A DNA stretch of 13,921 nucleotides, from assembly GCA_900549685.1 (NCBI GenBank), contig UROX01000056.1, positions 1-13,921 of the forward strand, in the 5' to 3' direction. The notes below the pieces were generated by a model, which ran no database searches, was not told where the DNA came from, and saw only the letters and a program-made list of their open reading frames with translations. The DNA comes from an uncultured Alistipes sp. Its GTDB lineage: Bacteria > Bacteroidota > Bacteroidia > Bacteroidales > Rikenellaceae. The position numbers and the translations under genes are program-made. Shown here piece after piece: positions 13,090-13,921 of the stretch. Within the stretch, counting starts at the first letter, position 1. The number at the start of each line of letters is the position of its first letter.

Positions 13090-13921
13090 CTACTGCTCGA
13101 TATAGCCGAACCGACGCAGCTGACGGTCGTCGTTGCGCCAGTCGGGATTGACCTTGACGAAAAGCCGGAGGAAAACCTTTTTGCCCAGAAACTGCTCCAT
13201 ATCTTCCCGGGCAGCCGTTCCCACCCGTTTGAGCCGTTCGCCCTTGTGCCCGATAAGGATTCCTTTCTGGCTGTCGCGAGCCACGTAGATGGTGGCCGAG
13301 ATACGGTCGATGGCAGGTTCTTCCTTATATTCGTCGATGGCGATTTCGACCGAATAGGGCACCTCCTTGTCGTAGTTGAGGAATATTTTTTCGCGAATGA
13401 TCTCCGATGCGAAAAAACGCAGCGTCTTGTCGGTCAGCGTATCTTTCGGATAGAACGGCGCCCCCTCGGGCAAAGCGGCGAGAATGCGGTCGAACAGGCC
13501 GCCGATATTGAAATTCTCGAGCGCGGACACGGGCACGATCTCGGCGTCGGGCAACACCTCGCCCCACAGGGCGACCAGCCGTTCGAGCTCTTCGGGCGTC
13601 GTCAGGTCGATTTTGTTGATGACCAGAATCGTCTTGATGCCGCTCCGGGCGATCTTGTCGAGAATCTCGCTGCGGTTGCCCAGTTTCTCGATCACGTCGG
13701 TCACGTAGAGGATGATATCGGCGTCTTTGAGCGCTCCCTGGACGAATTTCATCATCGACTCCTGCAACTTGTAGTTCGGTTTGAGAATGCCCGGCGTATC
13801 GGAATAGACGATCTGGAAATCGTCGCCATTGACGATACCCAGTATCCGGTGACGCGTGGTCTGCGCCTTGGAGGTGATGATCGAAAGACGCTCGCCCACC
13901 AATGCGTTCATAAGCGTCGAT
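13090..13921 (-). CDS. era: GTPase Era, N terminus outside the window
   Basis: Ribosome-assembly GTPase that binds the 3' end of 16S rRNA. 276 residues are visible; the gene continues past the right edge. The first visible residues STLMNALVGE are the end of the P-loop (GKSTLMN). Then come switch I TTRHRILGI (from residue 21 of the fragment), G3 DTPG (41-44), G4 NKID (102-105) and G5 VSAL (130-133). The C-terminal KH domain includes GILIGHKGERLKRVG (220-234), with the GHKG loop at 224-227, and ends in NPDWRNDDRQLRRFGYIEQ. The ATG at 13911 is an internal methionine, not the start, because the frame and the family sequence continue through it. No clear terminator follows; a weak GCGG/CCGC stem before a T-run near 12996-13000 is the only candidate. 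The next gene downstream, the DHS-like gene, has its own -7 box. Confidence 0.95.
   Translation of the reverse strand, partial: STLMNALVGERLSIITSKAQTTRHRILGIVNGDDFQIVYSDTPGILKPNYKLQESMMKFVQGALKDADIILYVTDVIEKLGNRSEILDKIARSGIKTILVINKIDLTTPEELERLVALWGEVLPDAEIVPVSALENFNIGGLFDRILAALPEGAPFYPKDTLTDKTLRFFASEIIREKIFLNYDKEVPYSVEIAIDEYKEEPAIDRISATIYVARDSQKGILIGHKGERLKRVGTAAREDMEQFLGKKVFLRLFVKVNPDWRNDDRQLRRFGYIEQ

Noticed and set aside
1..13921. CRISPR, insertion sequences, integrase, toxin-antitoxin or phage genes
   Set aside because: No regularly spaced repeats, transposase or recombinase motifs, or terminal inverted repeats were seen. Gene content and composition are uniform across the window.

Overview
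The window looks like chromosome of a GC-rich member of the Bacteroidales, most likely Alistipes or another Rikenellaceae. The evidence is Bacteroidetes-type -7 boxes (TAnnTTTG or close to it) 20-85 bases before six genes, mostly weak Shine-Dalgarno sites, A-rich leaders, and gene families typical of this group (M64 peptidase, deoxyhypusine-synthase-like protein, DUF2007, BD-FAE-like esterases). This is inferred from family recognition and promoter style; no species marker such as rRNA is present.

Layout. At the left, two tandem paralogous exported alpha/beta hydrolases (171-1058 and 1132-2064, + strand) are probably one transcription unit. A gene-poor stretch of 1.08 kb follows. Next come four minus-strand genes, read right to left: dnaE (9964-6341), a small cysteine-rich YgbA-family protein (6003-5689), thioredoxin trxA (5235-4921) and an exported M64 metallopeptidase (4423-3143). 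Each has a separating gap, and most have their own promoter or terminator, so they look like single-gene units. Diverging from dnaE on the + strand are a DUF2007 protein (10144-10410) and an exported M48 metallopeptidase (10655-11449). The M48 gene converges on a deoxyhypusine-synthase-like gene (12923-11949, minus), and the 500-base gap between them holds two perfect 16-bp hairpins. At the right edge is era (minus), cut at its N terminus by the window boundary.

How the genes fit together. Most are housekeeping: replication (DnaE), redox (TrxA), ribosome assembly (Era) and polyamine-type chemistry (DHS-like). The accessory part is a set of four exported hydrolases: two esterases probably acting on plant polysaccharide esters and two metallopeptidases.

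I did not find a defence system, mobile element, CRISPR array, RNA gene or an obvious new multi-gene system. The points most worth a second look are the DHS-like protein with no lysine where the eukaryotic enzyme has its catalytic one, the complete PHP metal site in DnaE, a group of gene-end hairpins sharing a CCTGYCG core, and the YgbA-family gene sitting between dnaE and trxA.
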